DNA of 64,000 nt from Beijerinckiaceae bacterium (GTDB lineage: Bacteria; Pseudomonadota; Alphaproteobacteria; Rhizobiales; Beijerinckiaceae). A program made the translations under genes and the position numbers. Numbering within the stretch: the stretch's first letter is position 1; each line of letters begins with the position of its first letter. Shown piece by piece: positions 36,366 through 47,444 of the stretch. The DNA lies in assembly GCA_019745195.1 (NCBI GenBank), contig JAIETL010000036.1, positions 42,407 to 106,406 on the forward strand. The letters are read 5' to 3'. The notes below the pieces were generated by a model. It was not told the origin of the DNA. It was given only the letters and a program-made list of their open reading frames with translations, and did not search any database.

Positions 36366-37151
36366 ATGTGCGCCCAGTCAGACAGTGAAGCGGCCGCGGT
36401 GTCGGCCGCAGCCTCAGACAGCGGCCGGGCCTGCCCGCCGGCAAACGCCGAGCTGATCGCCGATCTCGTGGTCGCCAACCAGATTCTGTTCGACCAGGGC
36501 GTGGTCGACGGCTTCGGCCATGTCAGCGCGCGGCACGATGCCGATCCGGACCTGTTCCTGCTCGCCCGCAACATGGCGCCGGGGCAGGTGACGGCCGAAG
36601 ACATCGTCACCTTCACCCATGACGGCGACCCGCTCGACGCGAAGGGCCGGCGCGTCTATCTCGAACGCTTCATCCATGGCTCGATCTACCGGGCGCGGCC
36701 CGATGTCATGGCGGTGATCCACAGCCACTCGCACGCCATCGTGCCGCTCAGCGTCTCCAGGCAGACGCGGCTGCGCGCAGTCTTCCATATGGCGGGTTTC
36801 ATCGGCCAATGCGCGCCGGTCTTCGAGATCCGCGATACGGCGGGCGACGCGACCGACCTGCTGATCTCGAGCGACGCGCTCGGGCGCGCGCTGGCGGAGA
36901 CACTGGGCGACGGCACGATCGTGCTGATGCGCGGCCATGGCTCGACGGTCGTCGCCGACAGCGTGCCGCGCGCGGTCTACCGGGCGATCTATGCCGAACT
37001 CAACGCGCGCTACCAGACCGAGGCGATGCGGATGGGCGAGATCACCTATCTGACCGAGGGCGAGAGCGCCGCGACCATGGTCAGCATCGAGGGCCAGATC
37101 AAGCGGCCCTGGGATCTCTGGAAGGCGCAGGCCGCAGCCAGACGCGCCTGA
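36366..37151 (+). CDS. class II aldolase/adducin-family protein, likely decarboxylase
   Basis: 261 residues from the ATG at 36366, 20 bases after the monooxygenase stop. The class II aldolase fold is clear: DGFGHVSARHD, LERFIHGSIYRARPDVMAVIHSHSHAIVPLS with the metal His residues, and VLMRGHGSTVVADS. Family members include fuculose aldolase and ring decarboxylases of phthalate and pyridine-dicarboxylate pathways. Next to a 3-hydroxybenzoate route it could decarboxylate a hydroxyphthalate to 3-hydroxybenzoate. This is inference, as the substrate cannot be read from the sequence. No fumarylpyruvate hydrolase gene is present in the cluster, so the last step must be encoded elsewhere. Confidence 0.88.
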   Translation: MCAQSDSEAAAVSAAASDSGRACPPANAELIADLVVANQILFDQGVVDGFGHVSARHDADPDLFLLARNMAPGQVTAEDIVTFTHDGDPLDAKGRRVYLERFIHGSIYRARPDVMAVIHSHSHAIVPLSVSRQTRLRAVFHMAGFIGQCAPVFEIRDTAGDATDLLISSDALGRALAETLGDGTIVLMRGHGSTVVADSVPRAVYRAIYAELNARYQTEAMRMGEITYLTEGESAATMVSIEGQIKRPWDLWKAQAAARRA

Positions 37152-37234
37152 CGTCCCGCCGCTTTCCTGGCAAAGGATAACGCAGCGTTAACCCTGTTCC
37201 TTCATGCTTCCTTAAGCTCGCTTTTGGGGGAAGC

Positions 37235-40200
37235 ATGCGTTCGACCGGGACAGGGGGTGCTGCCGCGAGCAGGACCCGGCGAGCCACCTATTTTGCCGCG
37301 CTGATGGCCTCGCATGCGATCTTCGGGTCGGGAGAGGCGGCCGGCGAGGTGGTCCAGCGTCGTCTCGACATGAGCAACGCCGCGAACCGTCCGGTCGACA
37401 GCGACGAGCGCACGCGCGACTTCACCCGTCACGGCACCATCAACAACATCGAGATTAGTGGTCAGAACACCGGCACGATCACGCTGCAGGGCGGGCCGGC
37501 GATACTGCTCGGCCAGACCGCCTATGTCTCGAACCTGATCCTTTTCACCGGGATCGACTACAGCAATTCAGGCGCTCTCGCGACGCGTGCGCGGTCCCTG
37601 CTCGATTCGCCGGCAGTCGATCTCGGCTCCGTCGGGCGCAAGGGCGCCAATGGCGGGCACCACGCCACGCATTCCGGCGGGCCGGGGCAGCCGGGCGGCG
37701 TCAGCGGGACGATCACCTTCAGCAACCAGGGCGTCATTACGGTCGATCGCGCGCCGGCCCGCGAACTTTTCGTCGCCCCTGCGCCCGGCATCAGGGCGGT
37801 GTCGCAAGGCGGCGCAGGCGGGCATGGCGGCAGCGCCGGCTCCTTCGGGCATGGCGGGCGCGGCGGGCGCGGCGGGGATGGCGGCGCGGTTACGGTGACC
37901 AACGGGGTCGCCGGCGAGATTGCGACCGGCGGCAGGGACAGCGCCGGCATTCTGGCGCTGTCGCGCGGCGGGATCGGCGGCGACGCGGGCGGCGGACACG
38001 GCTTCGCAGCCGGCAATAATGGCGGCGTCGGTGGCAATGGCGCGGCGGTCTCGGTTTCGAATCTTGGGTTGATCATGACGTACGGCGTCAACGCGGCCGG
38101 CGTCAGCGCGATCAGCCAGGGCGGCGGCGGCGGCGACGGCTCGGGTTCGGGCATCCTGCGTCATGGCGGCGGCGGCGAGGGCGGCGACGGCAATGCGGGC
38201 GGGACCGCCTATGGCCTCAACCAGGGCCGGATCGTCACGCTCGGTGCGGCTTCTCCCGGCATCCTCGTCGGCAGCGTCGGCGGCGATGGCGGCACGGGGG
38301 CCTCGTCGAAGGGCCTGTTCGTCGCTGTCGGCGCGACCGGGGGGCATGGCGGCAATGGCGCAGCGGCGACGGCCGATCAGTACGGCCGGATTCTCACATC
38401 GGGCGCGCGTGCCACGGGCCTGCACGTCCAGTCGGTCGGCGGCGGCGGCGGGCGCGGCGGCGATGCCAGGGCGATCGGGCTCGAGGCCAGCGTCGCGGTC
38501 GGCGGCACGGGCGGCGGCGGCGGCAATGGCGGGCCCGTCACGGTCACTCTGAGCGGACGGATCGTCACGACGGGACGCGACGCGGCCGGGCTGATGGCGC
38601 AGTCCATCGGCGGCGGCGGCGGCGCGGGCGGCGACTCCGACGCGGTGACGGCCGGCGCGGTCGTGGCGACCTCGTTTTCGGTCGGCGGGCGTGGCGGCGA
38701 GGGCGGCGACGGCGGCACGGTCACGGTCAAGTCTCTGGCCGGCAGCGGCATCGTCACCGGCACGGCGCAGGCTTCGGCCTCGTCGCCGCCCGTGATCGGC
38801 GGCACGCATTCCTACGGCATCCTGGCGCAGTCTGTCGGCGGCGGCGGTGGGCATGGCGGCCGGGCGATCAGCTATGCCTTCGCGGCGGGCGGCGAGACGC
38901 CGGCGGGTTCGCTCGCCTTCGCCATGGGCGGGTCCGGCGCGGTCGCCGGACATGGCGACGCGGTCACGGTCGAGAACGCCGGCGCGATCACCACTCATGC
39001 CGGGCGCTCCGACGCCATCGTTGCGCAGTCGGTCGGCGGCGGCGGCGGCTCCGGCGGCAACGCGATCGCGGTCTCGGGCGCGGCGAGTCCGGCCGGTGCG
39101 CTCGCGGCCAGTGTCGGGCTCGGCGGCCATGGCGGCGGCGGCGGCCATGGCGGCGCGGTCACGGTGGCGAATTCCGGCGCGCTCGCGACGCTCTGGAGCC
39201 ACGCGTCGGGCATCGTGGCGCAGTCGGTCGGCGGCGGCGGCGGCAATGGCGGCTCAGTGGTGAGCGTCGAGGGCAGCTTCGGCAAGAACGCGATCAACGC
39301 CAGCGTCGATCTCGGCGGCAAGGGCGGGCGCGGCGGCGCGGCGGGCGCGGTCGAGGTCACCCAGACCGGGTCGATCGTCACCTTCGGGCACCAGTCCTAC
39401 GGCGTGCTCGCGCAGTCGGTCGGCGGCGGCGGCGGCAATGGCGGCTCGGTGCATGACTATTCGGTCGCGGTCGCCGGCGGCGAAGGCGAGAGTGGCGGCA
39501 AGACGCTCAACGCCTCGGTTGCGATCGGCGGCAGCGGCGGCAATGGCGGCGCGGGCGGCAGTGCAATCCTGACCCATGGCGGCTCGATCTTCACCAGCGG
39601 CGACCATGCCCATGGCGCGCTGGTGCAGTCGATCGGTGGTGGCGGCGGTTCCGGCGGCCATGTCAGCACGGTCTCGGTGACGGCGGCCGTGAGCCAGAGC
39701 GCCGACAGCGCCGGCAAGGACAGTTCGCCCGGCGCGAAGGCTTTGAGTGCGCAGGTCGCGGTCGGCGGCTCTGGCGGGTCGGGCGGCGCGGGCGGCTCGG
39801 CGCGCTTCGTCGGCAACTCCCTCGCGAGCGTCCGCACCGAGGGCGCGATGGCCGATGGCGTGCTGGTCCAGTCGATCGGCGGCGGCGGCGGCCATGGCGG
39901 CCAGGCGCATTCGCTTTCGGTGACGACGATCGTTCCGACGAGCGGGGCCGATGTGCTCGCCTCGGCCAAGAAGGGTCTTCTGAGCAAGCTCTTCGGGCCA
40001 CTCCTGGTCGGCGCGCCATCGTCTTCGGGCTCCGCCAGCGACGACTCCGACGGCGATGGCGAGGCCGGCGACGCGCCGCCGCCCAAGCCCAAACCGACCG
40101 GTATCCAGGGAACCTCGGTCTCGCTGAGCGCCGATGTCGGCGGCAAGGGCGGCAAGGGCGGAACCGGCGGCAGCGTCGATGTCAGGCTCGCCTCGTCGCT

Positions 40201-43200
40201 CTCGGTCGTGACGCTTGGCAACCATGCCCATGGCGTCGCCGCCCAGTCGGTCGGCGGCGGCGGCGGTCGCGGCGGGGCTGCCCATACCGATGCGATCTCG
40301 CCGATCGCCACCTATACCGGGACCGCGACGGTCGGCGGCAAGGGCGGCTCGGGCAATCATGGCGGCTCAGTCACGCTCGCAGACCAGCTCGATGGCGGCA
40401 ATGGCAGCATCGTCACCAAGGGACAGGGCTCGCATGGCATCTTCGCCCAGTCAGTCGGCGGCGGCGGCGGCGATGGCGGATTGACGACGGAAAGCACACA
40501 GGCCGTGCCGCTGCTCGGCAAGAAGAGCCTGAGCGTCGAAATCGGCGGCAAGGAGGGGGCGGGCGGTGCAGGCGGCACGGTCAGCGTGACTCGCGGCGCA
40601 CCGGTCCAGACCTATGGCGACAACGCCTATGGCATTCTGGCGCAATCGATCGGCGGCGGCGGCGGCAGCGGCCATTTCATCCTCACCGACACCGCGCCGG
40701 GCGTTCACAAGCTCACGATCGGCGGGCAGGGCGGCGCGGGCGGCCATGGCGGCACGGTCAGCGTGACGGGTACCGGCCTGGTCGCGACGCAGGGCGCGGC
40801 CGCTCACGCGGTCGTCGCCCAGTCGGTCGGCGGCGGCGGCGGTACGCTCGCAACGGGCAAGAGCGTCGTCAGCGCGCCGGATGCGTCAGCCGGGGCGGTA
40901 CTGAGCTTCGGCAACCGGGGAACCTCGCCGGAGGGATCGGGCGGGGCGGTGACGATCGGCCGTCAGGGCAGCGTCGCCACGCTGGGCAACCATGCCTATG
41001 GCCTGCTCGCGCAGTCGGTCGGCGGCGGCGGCGGCGTCCATGGTGCGGCACAGACCAGCTTCGCGGCCGGTGCGAGCGGGCCCATCGCGCTCGTGCCGCA
41101 GCACACCGGCGCGGGCGGCGCGGTCGTCGTCTCCGACCTGCCGCCGGCCGGCAGTACGGGCCCGAGCGGGCTTGCCATCACCACGCGCGGCATCGGCGCG
41201 CACGGCATCGTCGCGCAGTCGGTCGGCGGCGGCGGCGGCCTCGCCATCCTCGACAGCGACATCGCCGTCCCGGCGATCCAGCGCGGGACGCCGACGGATC
41301 ATCATAATGGCGGCGCTAACCTCGCCGGGGCGATCTCGGTCACGTCGACCGGTACGATCGAAACGTTTGGGAACTTCGCCGCCGGCATCCTGGTTCATTC
41401 CGGCAGCGCCGGGGCTCTGCTGGTCTCGACCAACCAAGGATACGCCGACAGTTTCGGCGCCATTCCCGCGCCGCGCGCCCATCATGCCGGGCTCGAGCCG
41501 GGTAGCGTCGCCATCGTCAAGGCGGGCGCGCTCACAACGCATGGCGCCGGCGCGCACGGCATCCGCGTGCTGTCGGACAGCGCCGCCGCCAGCGGGGTGA
41601 GCGTGGCGATCGGCCAGGCTGCCGGCGGCCGCAACGCGACGCCAGACACGGTGGTCGCGACGCTCGGCGCGGGATCCTCGGCGCTGGCGATCCGCAACGG
41701 CAACCGTGTGCTCTACCCGGATGCATGGCGCAGCACGCTGACGAGCGTCGTGGTCGCGATCAACCCCGGCGCGTCGCTCGATCTCTCGCGCAACGCCTCT
41801 GCCGCTTACGCCGTCGATATCGACAATGCGCGCGGGCCGACGCAGCTTTCCGTCGGCGGCTCGGTCCTCGGCGCGGCCACGCGCGCCATCGACGAGACGC
41901 GCGCGGCCATCCGCTTCGAAAGCGGCGGCGCGATCTCGATCCTGCCGGGCGGGCTCGTACAGGGCGCGATCGTGGGACCAGCCATATCCGCCAACGGGCC
42001 GGCGAGCCTGAGCGTCGCCGGCGTGCTGCGCGGCTCCGTCAGCCGGATCGCCAGCTATGGCCTGCAGCAGGGCGGCACGCATTTCGTGCCGGTCGATTTC
42101 CAGCCGGGGCGCAAGGTGGTCGATGTCGGCGCGGTGACGGCGCTGGCCGGCACGGTGACGCCCTATCTGACCCGCTTCGGCCAGCTCTCACAGGCGTCGG
42201 GGCAGGAATACCAGCTCATCAGCGCGGCGACGCCGTTCCGGGCCGGCAATTTGGCCGTGGGCAATTCGCTCGTCACCCGGTACGAGACCGGCGTGCTGGG
42301 CGAGAGCGCGACCGGCACCAGCGGCCTTGTTCTCAAATCGGCCACCGTGAATTTTTCGGCCGCGCCGATCGACCCCGCGCTTGCGCCGGGGGCCTCCCGG
42401 GCGGATCGGCTCGCGGCGCAATGGTCCAGCGGCGCGCCGGTCGCCGCGCAGGACACGGACCTCTCGCAGGGTCTCGTCGATGCCGCGAACACCAACGACC
42501 CCGCGGTGCTGAACAACGCCCTGCGGGCGCTCCAGCCGACGAGTCAGGCCCAGACCACGACGACGGTCGCGAAGGCCGCGACCGGCCATCTCGGCGCGAT
42601 GCTGAGCTGCGGCGTCGCGCAGGGCAATTTCGCGGCCATTCAGGAGGGCGACTGCTCCTGGGCCTCGGCGACAGGCTCGGTCTCGCAGGGTTTCATCGAC
42701 CGGCGCACCACCCATGCCGCAGGTTTCGTCATGGGCACGCAGCGCGCGATCGACCATAACTGGCGGCTCGGCGTCGGCATCGGCTACGACGCCAGCCGCT
42801 TCCGCAGCCGCGAGATGGAGGGCACGGGCCACCGGCTCCATCTCGGCGCGACGGCGAAACATGTCAGCGGCCCATGGCTCGCCGCGCTTGGCCTCTCGGT
42901 CTCCCATGGCTGGGGCGAGGAGACGCGCGAGGTTCTTATTCCCGATCTGAGGCGAAAGGCGGAGCATGACCGGCAGTCGTCTTCGGGCGCGGCCCGGCTC
43001 AGGCTCGCCCGGCTGTTCGAATTCGGGATGTTCAACCTGACGCCGATGCTCGATATCGACGCGACCTATGTCCTCGACCTGGGGCATCGCGAGCGCGGCG
43101 CGGGCGTCTGGAACACCAGAACCAGGGCCTCCCACAGCCTGCTGCTGGACCTGCATCCGGCGCTGCGAATCGGCCGCGATCTGACGCTGTCCAACGATCT

Positions 43201-43459
43201 CGTGCTGCGGCCCTATCTCGAGGCGGGGCTGCGCTACAACACCACCAGCGGGACCTCGAAGGTGCGCTTCCACGAGAGTGCGATCCTGACCGAGGAGATC
43301 GCGGTGAAGCACCTTCGCGAGCGGCTGGTCGCGACCTTCGGGGCCGGGCTCTCGATCTTCCCGCGGGATGATCTGGAGGTGAAGCTGACCTATTCGGGCG
43401 CCGTCAGCGAGGCCGGCAACAGCCATGGCGGCACGATCAAGATCGGCGCGCGCTTCTGA
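37235..43459 (+). CDS. Gly-rich autotransporter adhesin-like protein
   Basis: 2074 residues. The N-terminus has an extended, Arg-containing signal region with a hydrophobic run near 18-32. A passenger of ~1750 residues follows, built on about 100-residue repeats, each with a QS[VI]GGGGG block (14 exact copies in residues ~390-1330) next to strands such as HGILAQSVGGG and VTVxNxGxIxT. This suggests a right-handed beta-helix. The C-terminal autotransporter barrel begins near 1790, with Cys pair SCGVAQG...EGDCSW just before it, and ends in the canonical terminal Phe (IKIGARF). It is exported by Sec, crosses the outer membrane through its own barrel and is probably displayed on the surface. Passenger function unknown. 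Confidence 0.92.
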   Translation: MRSTGTGGAAASRTRRATYFAALMASHAIFGSGEAAGEVVQRRLDMSNAANRPVDSDERTRDFTRHGTINNIEISGQNTGTITLQGGPAILLGQTAYVSNLILFTGIDYSNSGALATRARSLLDSPAVDLGSVGRKGANGGHHATHSGGPGQPGGVSGTITFSNQGVITVDRAPARELFVAPAPGIRAVSQGGAGGHGGSAGSFGHGGRGGRGGDGGAVTVTNGVAGEIATGGRDSAGILALSRGGIGGDAGGGHGFAAGNNGGVGGNGAAVSVSNLGLIMTYGVNAAGVSAISQGGGGGDGSGSGILRHGGGGEGGDGNAGGTAYGLNQGRIVTLGAASPGILVGSVGGDGGTGASSKGLFVAVGATGGHGGNGAAATADQYGRILTSGARATGLHVQSVGGGGGRGGDARAIGLEASVAVGGTGGGGGNGGPVTVTLSGRIVTTGRDAAGLMAQSIGGGGGAGGDSDAVTAGAVVATSFSVGGRGGEGGDGGTVTVKSLAGSGIVTGTAQASASSPPVIGGTHSYGILAQSVGGGGGHGGRAISYAFAAGGETPAGSLAFAMGGSGAVAGHGDAVTVENAGAITTHAGRSDAIVAQSVGGGGGSGGNAIAVSGAASPAGALAASVGLGGHGGGGGHGGAVTVANSGALATLWSHASGIVAQSVGGGGGNGGSVVSVEGSFGKNAINASVDLGGKGGRGGAAGAVEVTQTGSIVTFGHQSYGVLAQSVGGGGGNGGSVHDYSVAVAGGEGESGGKTLNASVAIGGSGGNGGAGGSAILTHGGSIFTSGDHAHGALVQSIGGGGGSGGHVSTVSVTAAVSQSADSAGKDSSPGAKALSAQVAVGGSGGSGGAGGSARFVGNSLASVRTEGAMADGVLVQSIGGGGGHGGQAHSLSVTTIVPTSGADVLASAKKGLLSKLFGPLLVGAPSSSGSASDDSDGDGEAGDAPPPKPKPTGIQGTSVSLSADVGGKGGKGGTGGSVDVRLASSLSVVTLGNHAHGVAAQSVGGGGGRGGAAHTDAISPIATYTGTATVGGKGGSGNHGGSVTLADQLDGGNGSIVTKGQGSHGIFAQSVGGGGGDGGLTTESTQAVPLLGKKSLSVEIGGKEGAGGAGGTVSVTRGAPVQTYGDNAYGILAQSIGGGGGSGHFILTDTAPGVHKLTIGGQGGAGGHGGTVSVTGTGLVATQGAAAHAVVAQSVGGGGGTLATGKSVVSAPDASAGAVLSFGNRGTSPEGSGGAVTIGRQGSVATLGNHAYGLLAQSVGGGGGVHGAAQTSFAAGASGPIALVPQHTGAGGAVVVSDLPPAGSTGPSGLAITTRGIGAHGIVAQSVGGGGGLAILDSDIAVPAIQRGTPTDHHNGGANLAGAISVTSTGTIETFGNFAAGILVHSGSAGALLVSTNQGYADSFGAIPAPRAHHAGLEPGSVAIVKAGALTTHGAGAHGIRVLSDSAAASGVSVAIGQAAGGRNATPDTVVATLGAGSSALAIRNGNRVLYPDAWRSTLTSVVVAINPGASLDLSRNASAAYAVDIDNARGPTQLSVGGSVLGAATRAIDETRAAIRFESGGAISILPGGLVQGAIVGPAISANGPASLSVAGVLRGSVSRIASYGLQQGGTHFVPVDFQPGRKVVDVGAVTALAGTVTPYLTRFGQLSQASGQEYQLISAATPFRAGNLAVGNSLVTRYETGVLGESATGTSGLVLKSATVNFSAAPIDPALAPGASRADRLAAQWSSGAPVAAQDTDLSQGLVDAANTNDPAVLNNALRALQPTSQAQTTTTVAKAATGHLGAMLSCGVAQGNFAAIQEGDCSWASATGSVSQGFIDRRTTHAAGFVMGTQRAIDHNWRLGVGIGYDASRFRSREMEGTGHRLHLGATAKHVSGPWLAALGLSVSHGWGEETREVLIPDLRRKAEHDRQSSSGAARLRLARLFEFGMFNLTPMLDIDATYVLDLGHRERGAGVWNTRTRASHSLLLDLHPALRIGRDLTLSNDLVLRPYLEAGLRYNTTSGTSKVRFHESAILTEEIAVKHLRERLVATFGAGLSIFPRDDLEVKLTYSGAVSEAGNSHGGTIKIGARF

Positions 43460-43461
43460 CG

Positions 43462-43494
43462 AAAAAAGGCGGGCCGCTCGCGCGACCCGCCCTT
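43462..43494. terminator. bidirectional terminator between autotransporter and glp operon
   Basis: A GC stem (GGCGGG at 43468-43473 with CCCGCC at 43486-43491, and a TCGCGCGA centre) is flanked by AAAAAA on the left, which becomes TTTTTT after the stem on the minus strand. It is therefore a good intrinsic terminator for the minus-strand glycerol operon and may also end the autotransporter transcript. Confidence 0.75.
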
Positions 43495-43534
43495 CCGTTC
43501 GTCAGCCGGGACGCGATGCGTCCGGGCTTGCGGC

Positions 43535-45277
<1,743 letters not shown>

Positions 45278-45376
45278 GGCGTCCTCCGGGATGATGGTTC
45301 TTGCAGTCGTGGCGTATTTGCCGGGCCTTGGCGGCTTCTTGTTGCGGGGGCGCATGCGCGCTCCCCGGGGACGAAC

Positions 45377-45670
45377 TCAGACGAAGCGGAACACCGCCGC
45401 CGCGTAGAGGAGAGAGAGCCCCGAGCCCCACCACAGATCGGCCCCGCTGAGGCCGAGCCAGGCAAGGTGGATGAAGGCCGAACCGAGCAGGCTGAGGAAC
45501 AGCCGGTCGCCGCGCGTGGTCGGGATGCCGAGCACGCCGATACGCTCGATTTCGGGCCGCCAGATCGCGAGGCCCGTCATCAGCAGGAGCAGGCCGAGGA
45601 TGCCGGCGAAGAACAGCCCGGTCTGCGGCGTCCAGGCCATCCAGGCGAAGTTCGATGCAAGGTCGAGCAT
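45377..45670 (-). CDS. glpU: DUF2160 small membrane protein of the glycerol transporter
   Basis: 97 residues with three hydrophobic stretches (TGLFFAGILGLLLLMTGLAIW; RLFLSLLGSAFIHLAWLGL; WGSGLSLLYAAAVFRF). It matches the DUF2160 protein always placed between GlpQ and GlpV genes in rhizobial glycerol operons. Its start lies two bases after the glpQ stop, with GGGAGG just before. Its job is unknown; a membrane accessory to the permease is a reasonable guess. Confidence 0.88.
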   Translation of the reverse strand: MLDLASNFAWMAWTPQTGLFFAGILGLLLLMTGLAIWRPEIERIGVLGIPTTRGDRLFLSLLGSAFIHLAWLGLSGADLWWGSGLSLLYAAAVFRFV

Positions 45671-45672
45671 GG

Positions 45673-46539
45673 TCACACCCTCCCCAGGGCAAAACCCTTG
45701 GCGATGTAGTTGCGGACGAACCAGATCACGAGCACGCCCGGCACCAATGTCAGCACGCCGGCGGCCGCCAGCAGGCCCCAATCCATGCCCGCCGCCGAGA
45801 CGGTGCGCGTCATGGTGGCGGCGATCGGCTTGGCGTTGACGGTGGTCAGGGTGCGGGCGAGCAAAAGCTCGACCCAGGAGAACATGAAGCAGAAGAAGGC
45901 CGTGACGCCGATGCCGTTGGCGATGATCGGCATGAAGATTTTGGCGAAGAAGCGCGGGAAGGAGTAGCCGTCGAGATAGGCGGTCTCGTCGATCTCGCGC
46001 GGCACGCCCGACATGAAGCCCTCGAGGATCCAGACCGCGAGCGGCACGTTGAACAGGCAATGCGCCAGCGCCACGGCCCAGGGCGTGTCGAACAGGCCGA
46101 TCGCGGAATAGAGATTGAAGAAGGGCAGGGCGAAGATCGCCGGCGGGGCCATCCGGTTCGAGAGCAGCCAGAAAAACAGGTGCTTGTCGCCGAGGAAACG
46201 ATAGCGCGAGAAGGCGTAGGCCGCCGGCAGCGCCAGGCAGATCGACAGCACGGTGTTGATCGCGACATAGGAGAGCGAATTGATGTAGCCGGAATACCAG
46301 GACGCATCGGTGAAGATCGTCCGGTAATTGGCGAAGGTGATCTGCTGCGGCCAGAGCGTCATGCCCGAGGTGATCTCGGCATTGGTCTTCAGGCTCATGA
46401 TCACGAGCCAGTAGATCGGCAGCATCAGGAACAGCAGATAAAGCGTCAGCGTGATCGCGCCGCCATCGATCCGGAATCCGGAGCGGGCGCGGGAGACGGA
46501 GCTGGCCGTCGCGGCTGCCGTCGCGGTCTCGGCGCTCAT
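45673..46539 (-). CDS. glpQ: glycerol ABC transporter permease GlpQ
   Basis: 288 residues; its ATG overlaps the glpP stop (ATGA). It is a MalG-type permease with six hydrophobic segments and the EAA loop EIDETAYLDGYSFPRFFAKIFMPIIANGI. The N-terminal tail is Ala/Ser-rich and cytoplasmic. It makes the inner-membrane channel with GlpP. Confidence 0.93.
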   Translation of the reverse strand: MSAETATAAATASSVSRARSGFRIDGGAITLTLYLLFLMLPIYWLVIMSLKTNAEITSGMTLWPQQITFANYRTIFTDASWYSGYINSLSYVAINTVLSICLALPAAYAFSRYRFLGDKHLFFWLLSNRMAPPAIFALPFFNLYSAIGLFDTPWAVALAHCLFNVPLAVWILEGFMSGVPREIDETAYLDGYSFPRFFAKIFMPIIANGIGVTAFFCFMFSWVELLLARTLTTVNAKPIAATMTRTVSAAGMDWGLLAAAGVLTLVPGVLVIWFVRNYIAKGFALGRV

Positions 46540-47444
46540 GACGCGGCTCCTGTTTCTGCCTGCGGACGCTCGACGTCGAGATTGGTCATCACCGTGTAGA
46601 ACACCCAGCACACCGCCAGGATGACGAGGTTGTAGGCGATCGACATGGCGGCGGCCTTGCCGAGGTCGAACTGGCCGAGCGCGAGCTTGACCAGCTCGAT
46701 CGAGAGGAAGGTCGTCGAATTGCCCGGCCCGCCGCCGGTGACGACGAAGGGCTCGGTGTAGATCATGAACGAGTCCATGAAGCGCAGCAGCACGGCGATG
46801 ATCAGCACGCGCCGCATCTTGGGGAGCTGGATGAAGCGGAACACCGCCCAGCGGCTCGCGCCGTCGATGCGGGCGGCCTGGTAATAGGCGTCGGGGATCG
46901 ATTTCAGCCCGGCATAGCAGAGCAGCGCGACGAGCGAGGTCCAGTGCCAGACATCCATCGCCACGATCGTTACCCAGGCGGCGATCGGGTCCGAGACGTA
47001 GTTGTAGGGGATGCCGAGCTTGTTGACTGCATAGCCGAGCAGCCCGATATCGCCGCGCGCGAAAACCTGCCAGATCGTGCCGACGACGTTCCACGGCACC
47101 AGCAGCGGCATCGCCATCAGCACCAGCGTGGCCGCAACCTTCCAGCCCTCGCGCGGCATGGCGAGCGCGACCGCGATGCCGAGCGGCACCTCGATGGCGA
47201 GGATGATGCCGGAGAAGGCGAGGTTGCGGCCGAGCGAGGACAGGACGCGGCCGCCGAGATCGCTCGACGGGTCAAGCAGCTCCTTGAACCAGCCGGCGCC
47301 GTTCCAGAAGAACTGGTTGTTCCCGAAGGTGTCCTGGACCGAATAGTTCACCACCGTCATCAGCGGGATTACCGCCGAGAAGGCCACGATCGCCAGCACC
47401 GGCAGCACCAGCAACCAGGCGCGGTTGTCATAGGGGCGATCCAT
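46536..47444 (-). CDS. glpP: glycerol ABC transporter permease GlpP
   Basis: 302 residues. It is a MalF-type permease with NRAWLLVLPVLAIVAFSAVIPL at the N-terminus and the EAA-type loop IPDAYYQAARIDGASRWAVFRFIQLPKM. Its start overlaps the glpT stop by one base (TGATG). It partners GlpQ and receives energy from GlpS and GlpT. Confidence 0.93.
   Translation of the reverse strand: MDRPYDNRAWLLVLPVLAIVAFSAVIPLMTVVNYSVQDTFGNNQFFWNGAGWFKELLDPSSDLGGRVLSSLGRNLAFSGIILAIEVPLGIAVALAMPREGWKVAATLVLMAMPLLVPWNVVGTIWQVFARGDIGLLGYAVNKLGIPYNYVSDPIAAWVTIVAMDVWHWTSLVALLCYAGLKSIPDAYYQAARIDGASRWAVFRFIQLPKMRRVLIIAVLLRFMDSFMIYTEPFVVTGGGPGNSTTFLSIELVKLALGQFDLGKAAAMSIAYNLVILAVCWVFYTVMTNLDVERPQAETGAAS

Noticed and set aside
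38400..41260. Regular GGCGGCGGCGGC blocks that look like a DNA repeat array
   Set aside because: They are Gly codons of the autotransporter passenger repeats, not CRISPR; spacing and units vary and are in frame.
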